DNA of 64,000 nucleotides from Batkoa obscura (taxonomy: Eukaryota > Entomophthoromycota > Entomophthoromycetes > Entomophthorales > Batkoaceae): the NCBI GenBank assembly GCA_030770535.1, contig JASVEC010000016.1:124001-188000 (forward strand), given 5' to 3'. Below are positions 25,320 through 37,383 of this stretch, piece after piece. The notes under the pieces are model-generated. The model made no database searches. It was not told the DNA's origin and saw only the letters and a list, made by a program, of their open reading frames with translations. Numbering within the stretch: position 1 is the first letter of the stretch; the number at the start of each line of letters is the position of its first letter. Both the position numbers and the translations under genes were made by a program.

Positions 25320-26841
25320 ATATGGTGTGAAATCTGGTACTCAGTGATTGAAGTCAAAAACAGCTATTGGTGGGTTGACCACACTATAAGTCGAAAGGTC
25401 TTAGTTTATTTGATCAAGATAGATTTGGATTATGAGGAATAGCAAATAATATGCTACAGATTATGTAAAGCAAATAGAATAGACAATATTACTGTAAAAT
25501 TTAGATAAAATAATATCAAGAAAACTTAGTAGGTTTATTAAATGTACGAGATATCAGGGAATAATTCAGTTAAAAAGCCTCGAGCTATTATGTTTTAGAA
25601 TCTCTTTTATACTCCGATAAGTATAAATATCAAAACGAGGGGAGAATGTTCTTTGAGACGAAGATAGAAATTCTCATATCAAATCAAACTAAGAACGTGA
25701 GATTGATTTTCTCTGAACTCAAGAACACAACAGCTTAGGCAATTGTTATACTATAATTAACCATGGGACTGGCAAAGCGATATTTCACACTATATTTAAT
25801 CTTTTATGAAGGCTAATAAATTGACACAGATATTGTAATCTTAAAACAGCTCAAAATTTAAATAATGAACAAACACTAGTATTAAATGATAAATGTAAAT
25901 AATTTTAACATACTTTTACACAAAATAATAATATAGTATATTTATATAAAAATATTTCAAATTTTAATATATGATAAAAGTAAGACTAATAAACTTCAAT
26001 CCTTATTTATTGATTGACATAAAAATAGATAAAAATTAATTAAATCAAATGATAATTATTTATAATAGTCATTAAAATACTAAAGCTAATGTTTAAATAT
26101 CATTGATTAATTTTGTATGTACTTAGTTGTAAATATTTATACAGACTATGTTTTTTGAGATAATTGTTATAGAAAACAATACAAACCATTTAAAAATAAA
26201 TTCAAAAATATATTAGGATGTTAGATAATAAATACTTACTATTATTTTCTGAAAAGTAACACTATACATAATAATAGCATACAAGTTAGTTATGAAACTT
26301 CGTACATTCAAATATTGCCTTAACAGACTATATAAGATATTCAATTTAATAAACGTTTTTCAGGGAAACTAAATTATACATCTCAAATTATTTTAAATTT
26401 AATGTTGTAAAACTAAAAGAGACATTATAAATATAATCTTTAAAGGTAATCGTCATAGTATATATAAAAATGATCTATTTGATCTATTTGATATATAAAA
26501 CAAATGACAACTTAATTACCTAGAATTCTAAACAAACTACTTTTTTTAATTTTATTCAATAAAAGTCTTTTAAATAAAATAAAAAAGATCGTTCTTTTAG
26601 CAATAGTAAATTATTATCTAAAAATAGAATTTTGTGACAATTACTTTTCGAAAAGTTAGCATAACTTTGAGATAGAATTTTGTATAAATGCAATCAAAAT
26701 ATCAAAATAAATTCATCCATAAATTTTGTATCTTATGATATAAGCAATAATTAGGTTCTAAAAATAAAAACTCAATCATTTAGAATATTCTAATACTATT
26801 TAAATAATATTTGAATTATTTCTATTTTACTTTTAACTCCA

Positions 26842-27183
26842 ATGCAATTACTCAGATTCACTTTAGTTTCTTTATTCAGTGCCCTTGTTTCTTCAATAAG
26901 CAATAGTAGTACTTGTCCTACTATTACAGTAGGAAAGGATGTGATCATAACCAAAACTGTTACGTTAACTGCCACCCCGTCATGTTTACCATACTGCCAT
27001 CATACTACTGTAACATTAGAAAAGGATGTAATTGTTACTGATACTATTACTTTAACTGCCACACCATCATGTCTCCCATATTGTCGTCATACCACTGCGA
27101 CGCTAGAAAAAGATGTAGTTATAACTAAAACTGTTACGTTGACTGCTACTCCATCATGCCCAGCTAAAACCACATCAAAATAG
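26842..27183 (+). CDS. Small secreted Thr-rich repeat protein
   Basis: A 113-residue single-exon protein. The first 20 or so residues (MQLLRFTLVSLFSALVSSIS) form a signal peptide. The rest is three copies of a unit of about 29-30 residues built on (C)xxTxTxxKDVxxTxTxTLTATPSC, with LPYC and HHT/RHT linkers, so Cys residues recur at fixed spacing. There is no hydrophobic C-terminal tail that would indicate a GPI signal; the last unit ends PAKTTSK. The composition suggests a cell-surface or secreted, possibly O-glycosylated, protein. Function unknown. The neighbour on the opposite strand (27376-27522) has a similar signal peptide plus TVTVT motif and may be a shortened relative. It sits in otherwise gene-poor DNA. 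Confidence 0.7.
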   Translation: MQLLRFTLVSLFSALVSSISNSSTCPTITVGKDVIITKTVTLTATPSCLPYCHHTTVTLEKDVIVTDTITLTATPSCLPYCRHTTATLEKDVVITKTVTLTATPSCPAKTTSK

Positions 27184-27375
27184 CTTTATTTGTAGTAAAT
27201 AAACTAAATTTTTATTATAATAGTCTTATTAACTGCTTTTAAAATCAGGTTTCTTAAATTTATAATATTATGAAATTAAAGTATCTACTATTAAATATTT
27301 AAATAAATAAAATTTAAACTGAAGTAATTCAACTTTATTAAGCTTTATACTTTAATTCAGGTTTTATGAATAAAT

Positions 27376-27522
27376 TTACCATGGAGTGCATGGAGGAACA
27401 TAAACAGTAGTGACAGTTACAGTTGAAGTCCTAGCATTGGTTATAGTCTTAGTAACACAAGGAGCAGTGGATTGAGAAGATACTAAAGCAGTAATGTAAA
27501 TAAGGGCTAAACTCAGTTTCAT
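27376..27522 (-). CDS. Tiny secreted Thr-rich protein
   Basis: A 48-residue open frame: a signal peptide (MKLSLALIYITALVSSQS) followed by APCVTKTITNARTSTVTVTT and a VYVPPCTPW end with two Cys. It resembles one repeat unit of the convergent gene at 26842-27183 (Cys, Thr-rich beta-like core, Cys-Pro-Pro context). Its short size makes chance possible, but a clean signal peptide plus the shared motif next to a related gene supports it. Function unknown. Confidence 0.5.
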   Translation of the reverse strand: MKLSLALIYITALVSSQSTAPCVTKTITNARTSTVTVTTVYVPPCTPW

Positions 27523-29375
27523 TTTTAATCAAAGTGTGTAAACGATAAAAAATTGAATTAATTTATATAATTTTAAATCATTATTTTTATTTATTCTTAT
27601 AATATTCTATTTTTAAAACAATATGAATAATAGGGCATAAAAAACTGGTTTATTTCTTATTTAGAATTAGATGATGCATGATGGTTGAATTAGTAAATTT
27701 ACCTTTTGATGTTTATTAAATATTTATTATAATTAATTTAATATTTAGAAAGCCTGAAAACAATAAATTAAGTACATATTAAACAAAAACAGCCGTGTAA
27801 TATCATAAAAGATATTTCATTTATTTTATGTGTAAAATAAATGAATGTTTAGTATCTTTAAAGTGTTTTTTATTTTATATAGTTATTTAAGTTCAAATGT
27901 GCGCTGACTAGTTATTTGTTCTTAAATAGAAATCTAAGTATTAGTATGTAAACTAGGAATGTTTTGAATTATTAGTTATAGAAATTATCACTAGCCATTA
28001 CACATGCAAACTTGAACAAGCTACAACGTCATGCTAAATTTTATTTAAATTCTTGGTTATAAGTAACATTCTTATCATCTAGAATTAAATAATGAATGTT
28101 AAATATAGTAATTTTTAGTGCTCGTATGAAGCCTCGCATTAATGCTTGTTTTGTTTGTTAGAAGCAACCTGGTGTTATTGTTCAAATTTTATTCATTTAT
28201 TTATTTTAAATAATACCTATAGATAGTTACCAAAAAAAGAGCTATTAAAGACATATTAAATCTGAATCAATATAATATTAAATTTAACAATTTTATAAAT
28301 TCTGTATTATTATAATTCTTTGTTACATTAAAAGTAGTTTTTAGAAAAACTATAACATGCTTTATTGACATTGTTTTACAGCATATCAACATTTGCTTCT
28401 AAAATTATATATCTTTTTTAATATTAAAAAATTGATAGTCTTTAGTTTCTTATTTATAAAAGGAGAATAAAGATGAATTGAAAGAGGCTGTGGAGTTAGT
28501 AAAGTACTTTATGTTTTTTATAGCAATATTTAATATTTTAATTTAAATACAACTAAAATATTAATATCAATACTCGAATATTTTTATATATGTCTTTTTA
28601 TAATAAAACTCTTAGTTGAAATTTAGACTATTTTTAATGTTTATTACCATTCATTTATTCGGTTCGATTTCAATATTTTATTGGTATTACTGCATTCATT
28701 CATCAAATGCCTAATGAAAAAGATCAGTAAACCTTCAATGCTTGATTTAAAAATTCAGCAGTATTGTATTATTCATTTAAATTTTGCAATTTTAGCTACA
28801 GCTTTAACTTTATTTTAAAGACTAATTTAAAAAACTTGTATAAAGAACTTAAATAAAAGATAACTATATTTGTTTTACAAAAATCCACTGTGTACATCCT
28901 ATATATGATTTTTTCAGAACTTTATATTAATCAAACCATTCATTTATAAAATAAAATTAAAAAAAATTATTACTAATAGAAACTTTTATTTGTAGTTTTG
29001 CGTTTGGGTTATAACAAAAAATTGTCCCAGTGTACCATTTTTTAAAGTTTTGACTATAGTTCAATAATGAATAATTTAAGTGATGTTCAGATTAAGCTTT
29101 ATGTTATTTATGAGCTACAAAACAAAACAATGTAGAAAATATATATAACTATCTTTTACATGTTATAATGCTATTAGTACTTTTAATATAAATCTTTGAT
29201 AAATTATATTTATTTTTTATATCTTAAAATATAATACTTCATTAAGTTATATGTTTATATATAATGACTATAAAACAAATTAATGAAAAACTCATCTATC
29301 TCATTATTAAAGCTTTTTGTTGGATTTTTATATATACATTTTAATCTCCTCTGTTAAGTAAAAAGTAATAAACGG

Positions 29376-29472
29376 AGATGTTTTTTTACATTTAAGGATT
29401 TTACTAAGAATTTTTCCGCTCAAATAGTGTTTAAAGGTGGAAAAAGTAATGAAGCTAAAAAAAACACTCCCA
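29376..29472 (+). mobile_element. Short GGGG-ended MITE, copy 4 (diverged)
   Basis: Forward copy with a mutated left end (CGGAGATGTTTTTTTACATT) and ACACTCCC at the right. The interior TTTTTCCGCTCAAATAG and GTAATGAAGC are recognisable. The flanking ATAT is lost, so this is an older copy. Confidence 0.75.
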
Positions 29473-30058
29473 AATAGTGAAAGAAAATTAACAAAATGAA
29501 ATGAAAAAAGCAGTCCCATCTTTCAATAGAAAAATAAGAAATCGGTCAATTTACTTTAAATTTAGTTATTTAAGATAGCAAAAGACTATTCTATAATATT
29601 AGTAACTTAAACACACTTTCTTTTATAGTAAGATAGTATTCATTTTTTTAAACTCTAAATCAATTCTAAATCAAATCTTACATTTGAATATCAATACTAA
29701 AACTGAGTTGAAAGGAGTATAGAGAATTCGATAAATTTAAAGTGTAGGATGAAATTAATAAGGAAAGTAATATAAATGAAGATAATGTTTTGAAATAGGA
29801 TAGGGAGGGAAAGAATAAGAATAATATGGTAAAAGAAATTTAATGCTATAAAAACGAACCATTTTATTTCTATTTTTATCACTTCAAGTTAAATTAAAAG
29901 ACAGTAATTGGAATTTAATATGATATAAAATTAATATTTTAAAGGAACTAATCATTCAATAGTTAAACTATTGTTCAATAAGTTACATAAAAGAAGATGA
30001 TAGCTTCCATATAGGAAAATCATGAGTTTAAAATAGAATTATTAGGCACAAAACATAT

Positions 30059-30155
30059 GGGGGTGTTTTTTTTGGCTTCATCACTTTTTCCATATTTTAA
30101 GCGCTATTAGCGAAAAATTTGTTAGTAAAATTCTTAAACACAAAAATACATCCCC
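30059..30155 (-). mobile_element. Short GGGG-ended MITE, copy 5
   Basis: Reverse copy, GGGGGTGTTTTTTTTGGCTT...ATACATCCCC, with ATAT on both sides. It has a small deletion in the centre (CGCTATTAGCG). Confidence 0.85.
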
Positions 30156-30386
30156 ATATATTGAGTTTGAGTATATTATATTGTATAATAAGCAATATCT
30201 TAATATTTCCTTTGCAAATTTAATAACTAATTTAACATTTTGATACCATTCTTTTTTAATAATGCTATAAAAACAAATTTATTATGAAATAATTATATTA
30301 CTAAGGGTGGAATTGATTTACTTAACTACTAAGTTTTTAGAACGAGCATTGAATTTTATTAAATATCGGGTAATAGTTTAGTATAT

Positions 30387-30481
30387 GGGGACGTATTTTT
30401 GTGTTTAAGAATTTTACTAGCAAATTTTCCGCTTAAATAGTGCTTAAAAATGGAAAAAATAAAGTTAGAAAAAACACTCCC
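30387..30481 (+). mobile_element. Short GGGG-ended MITE, copy 6
   Basis: Forward copy, GGGGACGTATTTTTGTGTTT...AACACTCCC, flanked by ATAT on both sides. It lies 400 bp before the ERG24 start codon and points the same way. Confidence 0.85.
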
Positions 30482-30878
30482 ATATTAACTATTTTTATGA
30501 TAAATATTCCATTTAATTATAAATTGAACAAACAATTAATAGAAAGTAGTTTATCTTATTAATTTATATTGATAAGAATATTAGAACTTAGATTACTTGC
30601 TTAAACCTACCATATTTGAAAAAGGTAGAAGGAGATCTTTTTATTTTAATTTCTTGTTCAATTTTATGGAATAAAACTTCAAAAGAATTTTCAATCAAAT
30701 TCATAATTAAAAAACAAATTCATTCACTAGACTAAATCCAATTATATTTTTGAGTTCAACCAATAAAATTTGAACTTTAAATATACTAGTAAAAATAGAT
30801 CTATAAATCGAACGATATTCTAACCATGTATATATAAAAAAGCAAACAACTCCTTTTAATAATCAAAAAAGTAATAAA

Positions 30879-32183
30879 ATGACAACAAAACCTTTAAAGA
30901 AAAGGAATACTCTTTTAAACCCCAAATCTCATCGTTATGAATTTTTTGGTCCTTTAGGTACTGGAATCATTACAATTATCTCCCCATTGTTTTTAGTCTA
31001 TCAATATATAACATGTAACTCCGAATTTGGTTGTAGTATTTTTAATATCAATTCTGTAACGTTTGAATTAAATAATATAACTGAATTTATAACTTTACGT
31101 GGTATGAAGTATTATTTATTATGGCTATCATATCATTTAGTTTGTTGGTATATTTTACCTGGTAAATGGGTCAATGGTATTCAATTACGTACAGGAGAAT
31201 ATCAAAAGTATAAAATGAATGGGTTTTTAGGCTTTATTATTACTAATTTAATTGTTTTAATAACCTATAAAATGTATGGGTCTTTTCCATTTTTGTTTGT
31301 TGTGGATATCTGTTTTGAATTATTATTAAGTAGTTTAATATTTACATTTGTAATGTCAACTTTGTTATATATTAATTCATTTATCGGAGAAGATAACAAA
31401 TTATTATCATTAAGTGGTAATACAGATAGCTTAATTCATGATTTTTTTATGGGTAGAGAGTTAAATCCAAGTATTGGTAATTTAGATTTAAAACAATTTT
31501 TTGAATTGAGACCTGGATTAATGGGATGGTCCTTATTGAATTTTTGTTTTTTATTAAAACAAATAGATACGAATAACACTTACACATATTCAATTCTTTT
31601 TGTTACTATTTGTCAATATTTTTATGTAGCTGATTCTTTATATAATGAAGAAGCAGTCTTGACTACTATGGATATAACTACTGATGGCTTTGGGTTTATG
31701 TTATGTTTTGGAGATATATCTTGGGTTCCTTTTTTTTATTCCATACAAACTCGTTATCTCTCGATTCACCCAATAGAAATGTCTTATTTTAGTGTAGCAT
31801 TGATAGCAGTGACTTCTTGTATGGGTTATTCCATTTTCAGATTAGCAAATAATGAAAAGAATATCTTCAAAAAAAATCATAAAGATCCAAAAGTAGCTCA
31901 TTTAAATTACATCGAATCAGATACTGGACGAAAATTATTAGTTGATGGTTGGTGGGGTATTGCTTCTCATATTAATTATTTAGGTGATTGGTTATTATCC
32001 CTTTCTCAATGTTTAGCTACCGGATTTGGTAGTATTATTCCCTACTTCTTTGCTGGATATTTTGCTATTTTATTAATTCATAGAGATTCAAGAGATGATT
32101 ATGAATGTAGTAAAAAATATGGTAAAACTTGGTTAAAATATCGACAATTAGTTCCATATAGGATTTTACCTGGAATTTATTAA
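30879..32183 (+). CDS. ERG24: Delta(14)-sterol reductase
   Basis: Single exon, 434 residues, polytopic ER membrane enzyme of the ERG4/ERG24 family that reduces the C14-15 double bond after lanosterol 14-demethylation. Conserved blocks: YEFFGPLGTG near the N terminus, DFFMGRELNPSIGNLDLK and FELRPGLMGW, YNEEAVLTTMDITTDGFGFM, FGDISWVPFFYSIQ, LLVDGWWGIASHINYLGDWL, and the C-terminal end IHRDSRDDYECSKKYGKTW...LPGIY. The GRELNP and GFGFMLxFGDxxWVP forms fit the C14 reductase better than the C24(28) reductase. About nine to ten hydrophobic segments. It shows that this organism makes sterols. No introns, unlike most neighbours. Confidence 0.92.
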   Translation: MTTKPLKKRNTLLNPKSHRYEFFGPLGTGIITIISPLFLVYQYITCNSEFGCSIFNINSVTFELNNITEFITLRGMKYYLLWLSYHLVCWYILPGKWVNGIQLRTGEYQKYKMNGFLGFIITNLIVLITYKMYGSFPFLFVVDICFELLLSSLIFTFVMSTLLYINSFIGEDNKLLSLSGNTDSLIHDFFMGRELNPSIGNLDLKQFFELRPGLMGWSLLNFCFLLKQIDTNNTYTYSILFVTICQYFYVADSLYNEEAVLTTMDITTDGFGFMLCFGDISWVPFFYSIQTRYLSIHPIEMSYFSVALIAVTSCMGYSIFRLANNEKNIFKKNHKDPKVAHLNYIESDTGRKLLVDGWWGIASHINYLGDWLLSLSQCLATGFGSIIPYFFAGYFAILLIHRDSRDDYECSKKYGKTWLKYRQLVPYRILPGIY

Positions 32184-32304
32184 AGTAATAAATTTTATTT
32201 TATTTTATTTTGTTTTGTTTTATTTTATTTTTTACTATATCTTATTTTACTTATTATTATATTTTGTTTTTATATTCTAGTTTCTATTATGTTTTTTAAT
32301 ATAT

Positions 32305-32403
32305 GAGGATGTTTTTTTGACTTCATCACTTTTTCTATCTTTTAAGTGACTATTTAAGTGGAAAAATTGTTAGTAAAATTCTTAAATACAAAAGTACATT
32401 CCT
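32305..32403 (-). mobile_element. Short GGGG-ended MITE, copy 7
   Basis: Reverse copy (GAGGATGTTTTTTTGACTTC...GTACATTCCT) with ATAT on both sides. It sits in the 370-bp spacer downstream of ERG24. Confidence 0.8.
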
Positions 32404-32555
32404 ATATTTCAACTTTTTATTAAAAACGGACAATAACTTAAAAAAGGAAAATTATAATGCATTTATAAAAGAATGAATAAATTGTGAGTAATTTGAAAAA
32501 TGGATTATGAAATCCAGGCTAATAAATTCCTTCATTTGATTTTATTGATTTTAAA

Positions 32556-35205
32556 ATGAAAAATGAAAGATATACTACAAATCCAACTACAATCAATTAT
32601 GAATATGATTCTTTTTTAATTAATGATCTAAATTTAAATCTATTATTTAATAATAATAGTAACAATCCTAGTTTAGTAATCCATGAAAAACAGGAGAATA
32701 AGGGCAATGATGTTTGTATAAACATTAATAAGAAGATAAATGATATAAAGAACAATATTAAGGATATAAAGAACAGTAATAATAATATAAATGATGATAG
32801 TGTTAATAATAACGAGTATATTACTAATAAGCGGAATTCAAAGCAACAAAATTCCATTTATTTATCCAGTTTAAATTCAGAAAATTTATTTGATACTCAA
32901 TTATTAACTCAATTAAATATTAATCAATTTAATAAAAATAAATACTTCAGTATTGATACAAGAAGGAATAGTAAAGAGCATATTATCAATCAGAACGGCT
33001 TGAGGAACAATAATATAAAGCACAGAATTGATCATGGTAGTACAAGGAGGAATAGTAGAGAGCATATTGTTAATAGTAATAGTATAAGGAGTAGCAGTAA
33101 TAAAGAACCTGCTAATATTAGCAATGGTAGTCCTAATTCGAAGAAATTAAGTAATAATCATTTATCTAATTTCAATTCCAATTCTATTTTAGATACTCAA
33201 TTATTATCTGAACTCTATAACAAACAATATAAGTATAATGATAATTTAAATAAGGTAATTAAACCTAAAAAGAAACTGATTAAAGAGGAAGAGTTTAAAG
33301 GTAGTAAATTTGATATAACATATATAGTATAATGATATTAATATAATTTAGATTTAACATTAAATAGTATATTAAATAGAGATAAATTTGATGTTAATAA
33401 AGTTGGAGTAATTAGAAAAGAGGATATTGATAATAGATTTAATAAGTTAATTCAAAGTAAATATATTCTAAATATTATGTTTAATTTTTTTTTAAAATAA
33501 ACTATTTTTTAGATGAAATTAGTACTGGAGTTAAGGCTATGACAACTGGTATCAATAATAACAAAGAAAAAAAAAAGTTACAGTTATTTAATGAATTGAA
33601 TAAAAATTCTAATTCTTATCGAAAAGGAAATCCAAATATTCAAAAAGAGAATATCAATAATATTAACGTTGATATTAAACAAAAAAAGAACTCAATTTTA
33701 ATTAATGAAATTAATAATAACAGTAACCATGATAATAGGAATTTAAATGATAGAGAGGAGAGTTCAAAGATGAATTATAACACTCAACAGAAAGAAAAAT
33801 TGATATCCGTCAATAAAATCAATAAAAAACAGAATATGAAGCAAAAATCAAATCAAAATAGTGAAAAGGAGAATATAAATATGAATATTGATAATAATAG
33901 AAGAGAAAGTGAGAACTTAGTATTTAATAACCAAATCAATGAAAAGTATATTCATGATTTTCAAGAGACAATTCCCATTAATAACATCAAAGAAGAAAAA
34001 AAGAAGGAAGCCTTCACCATACCTAATAATAATGCTCCTACCTTTGAGTTACAATCAGACCAACGTAAATTACACTATCAAAAGATTATAACTCAATTAG
34101 AAAAAATGAATATATCAAATCAAGATTTAAAAGATGAATTAAAGATTAATAAATATAAAAAATTAATCGAATTATTGAATAAAATTAATTTAAATTCAAT
34201 TATTAATTTAGATCAATATGATTTATTAAAACATCAATTAATATTAGATAAGTTTAATAAATTTAAGAATGTAATTGAAAATAATGGGAAAGAAAAAGGC
34301 AATGTGAGAGAGGGGAGTGGAAGTGGGAAGAGTAATAGTAGAAGCAGTTTAAAAAATGAGGGTAATAATAAGAGTAATATAAAAGACAGTAGTAATAACA
34401 GTGTTAATAATATTAATAATAGTAATAGTAGTATCAAAAACAGTGATAATACCAGTAGTTTTAAAAGTAATAATAAAAATTATATTAAAAATAAAGTTAA
34501 ATTATTAAAATTACCAATACCAAAATCCAAAGATGAATATGAATATATTAATAAAAATCATATTAAAATAAATTATAATAATAATAATACTGAAATTAAC
34601 AATTCAAATAAAGACCCAAATTTATTGAATCTATTAATTAGTAAGGGAAGTGAGTGTGAAAATGAGAAAGACAGGAGTAGGAAGAATGATGTTATTATAA
34701 ACGATTATGAAAGTATGAATTCTAATTTATGTTTTCTAAATTTATCAGTTACAAAATTTGAAGATGGAAATGATATCAATAATTATCATGATTTTAAAAA
34801 TCAAAATAGTAATTTGAATCAACGACGACAATATAATAATATTAAACATAAGAATCAAGATAAAGACAAAGATAAAGAAAATGAAAATGAAAATGAAATT
34901 AATACTGAATTATTAGATATTTATGAAGAAATTTCAATAGATTATTTAAATAATATTAATCCAATCAATAACCCGTTAACTTTTAATAGTAATGTTGAAT
35001 TTATTAAAAACATACTATTAAATATTCAATTTCAATTAATTAATATGAATATAATGAAGGAAAACAAAAGGGATAATATAAAAGAAATAAATAAACTAAT
35101 GAAAAAATTGGAGGTAAGATACAATTTATATTATTTTAAAAGTGATAAATGTATTAACACTAATTATATATATAGTTGATTCATAAATTATTGGTTAAGT
35201 TATAA
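32556..35205 (+). CDS. Asn-rich coiled-coil protein, unknown
   Basis: Four exons join in one frame: 32556-33300, 33352-33456, 33513-35115 and a short last exon LIHKLLVKL ending at 35205. The total is about 820 residues, dominated by Asn, Lys, Ser and Ile. An internal duplication is visible in exon 1: DTQLLTQLN and TRRNSKEHIINQNGLRN versus DTQLLSELY and TRRNSREHIVNSNSIRS, in opposite order around the centre. The TRRNS sites look like basophilic kinase targets (inference). More ordered, Leu-rich segments lie in the third exon (DQRKLHYQKIITQLEKM..., and the C-terminal helix FIKNILLNIQFQL). I do not recognise the family. Spindle or septum scaffold proteins look like this, but nothing specific supports that. 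Confidence 0.6.
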
Positions 35206-35345
35206 GGAAATGAAAATGAGATCATTTTTGTGTTTTTGATATTTTTATTAAAATTGGAAGTTGCTATTTTAACTTTTTTTGATTCTTTCTTTTTTTAACT
35301 TTATAAATTCACAAAATTTTAAATAGAATAAACAAAATAGATAAA

Positions 35346-37249
35346 ATGATGACAATAAAACGTATCAATAATATCAATAGTTTAAAATTATTGAATCAAC
35401 TTAGTATTACAAAGAAATTTTATTCAAGTATTAAATCCAATGAAATAGATTCAAAAGATAAAAATAAAGTAAATCAAATATTCAAGGATTCTCATTTTAA
35501 AACAATTGTTAACTAAATATAATTTATTAGGTTAGTATTTATTTATCTTCATTAACAGATCCATATCTTAATATAGCTGTTGAAGAATGGTAATAATTAA
35601 AACAAATAATATAATATAGTAAATTTGCATATTAAATTTTATAAAAGGATAATAAAAAAAACTCCACCTAATCATCGAGGAGTGTTATATTTATATCAAA
35701 ATGAAGCATGTGTAGTAATTGGTAGAAGTCAAGTAAGTTTTTATTTATCTAACACATTAAAATAAAATGAAATAAAATAAAATAGAACCCTTGGAAAGAA
35801 AGCAATTTATTCGAATTAAAAAAACAAGATATAAAATTAGTAAGAAGACAAAGTGGTGGCGGTACGGTTTATCATGTAAGTTATTAGAAATTTTTTAATT
35901 AAATTTAAAAAATAAATGATCAAATAAATAAAAATAATAAAATATATTAATCAAACACTATAGGATTTAGGTAACAGTAATTATTTTGTATTAATGGAAC
36001 GTGAAAAATTTGAACGAATAATAAATGTAACTTTGGTGAAACAAGCATTAAATCAAATCGATTTACCTGTCAAAGTTAATGAAAGAAAAGACTTAACAAT
36101 TGATGACTTAAAGATATCCTTTTTTTTATTTCTATAAATTCAAAACCCAATTTATTAGTATTGAAAATTTTAAATGATTAATACAATGAAATCGAAATTT
36201 ATAAAATTATAAAGACTTAACTTGAATCCTTATTATTATTGATATTATTACATCTCTGGTTCTGCTTATAAAATATCAGGTTGTTGGGCTTATCATCATG
36301 GGACTATGTTAATTGATACCAATTTAAATAGTTTATCCAAGGTATTAAAAGTAAGTATTTTTTATATCAATTGCAACACTTGATTTTACATACTTTTGTT
36401 TAAAATAATAATTAAATTAATTAATATTTGTTCTCTTTATTTGTTTATAGAATAATTTAACTATTGAAAGTAAAGGCGTAGATTCAGTAAGATCTAAAGT
36501 GACCAATTTGATTAATTACAAAAAAGATTTGAATCATTCACTATTTTGTAAAGCTATTATAAATCAATTTAATATAAAATATAATAATGGGGAAAAGTGT
36601 GAAGTAAGAGTTTTAATTATTATTTATTTTATTTTATTTCCAATATATTTATTTTAAAATAACATAGCCAATTCTAATTGATAGGAGCTTTTTAAATAAA
36701 AATCCATCAATTTTAAGTTATGCAGATAAGTTGAAAGTAAGAGGTTTTAATATTCAAAGAATTTCAATATAAAATATTAATACATTTTATTATCAACTTC
36801 TATAGTCTTGGGATTGGATCTACGGACAAACACCAGAATTTAAGTTAGATCATCAATTTAATTTTGAGTATAACAATAATGATTATGAATTGGTAAGCTA
36901 ATGATATGTTCTATAAAAATATTACTAATACCATCAAATAATAGACCCTACAAATTACAAGTAAATATGGGAAAATTAAACAAATTTATTTAATTAATAA
37001 TAGTATAACTCCATCTATACTAAATAATTCAATAATTGATAATTTCAATTTAATATTAAATAATTTATTATTAGGTAATTTTAAATTTTAAATAATGAAA
37101 CTAATTAATATTCCAAATGTTTAGATCAATTATTTAAAAAGGAAACTATCAATTTACAATTCCAAAGTATACTAAAAACAAATATCAATTCCGTAAATAC
37201 TATTTTATTAAATAAAATAAAATCACAAATTGAAGCTTTAGCTTCATAA
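35346..37249 (+). CDS. AIM22: Lipoate-protein ligase A-type enzyme
   Basis: About ten small exons, roughly 400 residues. Attaches lipoic acid (or transfers lipoyl) to E2/H proteins in mitochondria. Visible: an N-terminal Lys/Ser-rich leader ([24 protein letters not shown]) consistent with mitochondrial import, then [55 protein letters not shown] (the lipoate-binding RRxSGGGxVYHD motif), [32 protein letters not shown] (ligase core with the catalytic Lys) and [13 protein letters not shown]. The last third ([17 protein letters not shown]) is the C-terminal accessory domain seen in LplA. Several exons are only 40-100 nt. Convergent with PARN, 134 bp apart. Confidence 0.88.
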
Positions 37250-37383
37250 ATCAAAATACTAATAATAATAAAATAATAGGAACTTGATTTTATTGATTTG
37301 ATTTTTTTTATCTCTTCTTTATTTATATCATTATCTTCTTGTATAATAAAATATTACAATAATAATTATAACCTTGATTTTGT

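Larger units (their letters stand above)
24412..26841. other. Repeat-bearing intergenic region
   Basis: About 2.4 kb without a gene. It contains a decayed left end of the 52-kb transposon family (24781-25022) and MITE copy 3 (25221-25319). A GC-richer patch near 25560-25780 stands out from the surroundings but has no clear coding frame. Confidence 0.6.
27523..30878. other. Gene-free region, 3.3 kb
   Basis: Highly AT-rich without gene-like frames. Three MITE copies (29376, 30059, 30387) lie in its second half, two of them in opposite orientation about 230 bp apart upstream of ERG24. Confidence 0.6.

Noticed and set aside
25340-25790. A purine-rich GAGGGGAGAATGTT sequence near 25640 that could be a polypurine tract next to an LTR start of a retrotransposon fossil.
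   Set aside because: No second LTR, no primer site and no recognisable coding remnant were found. One short motif in AT-rich DNA is not enough to call an element.
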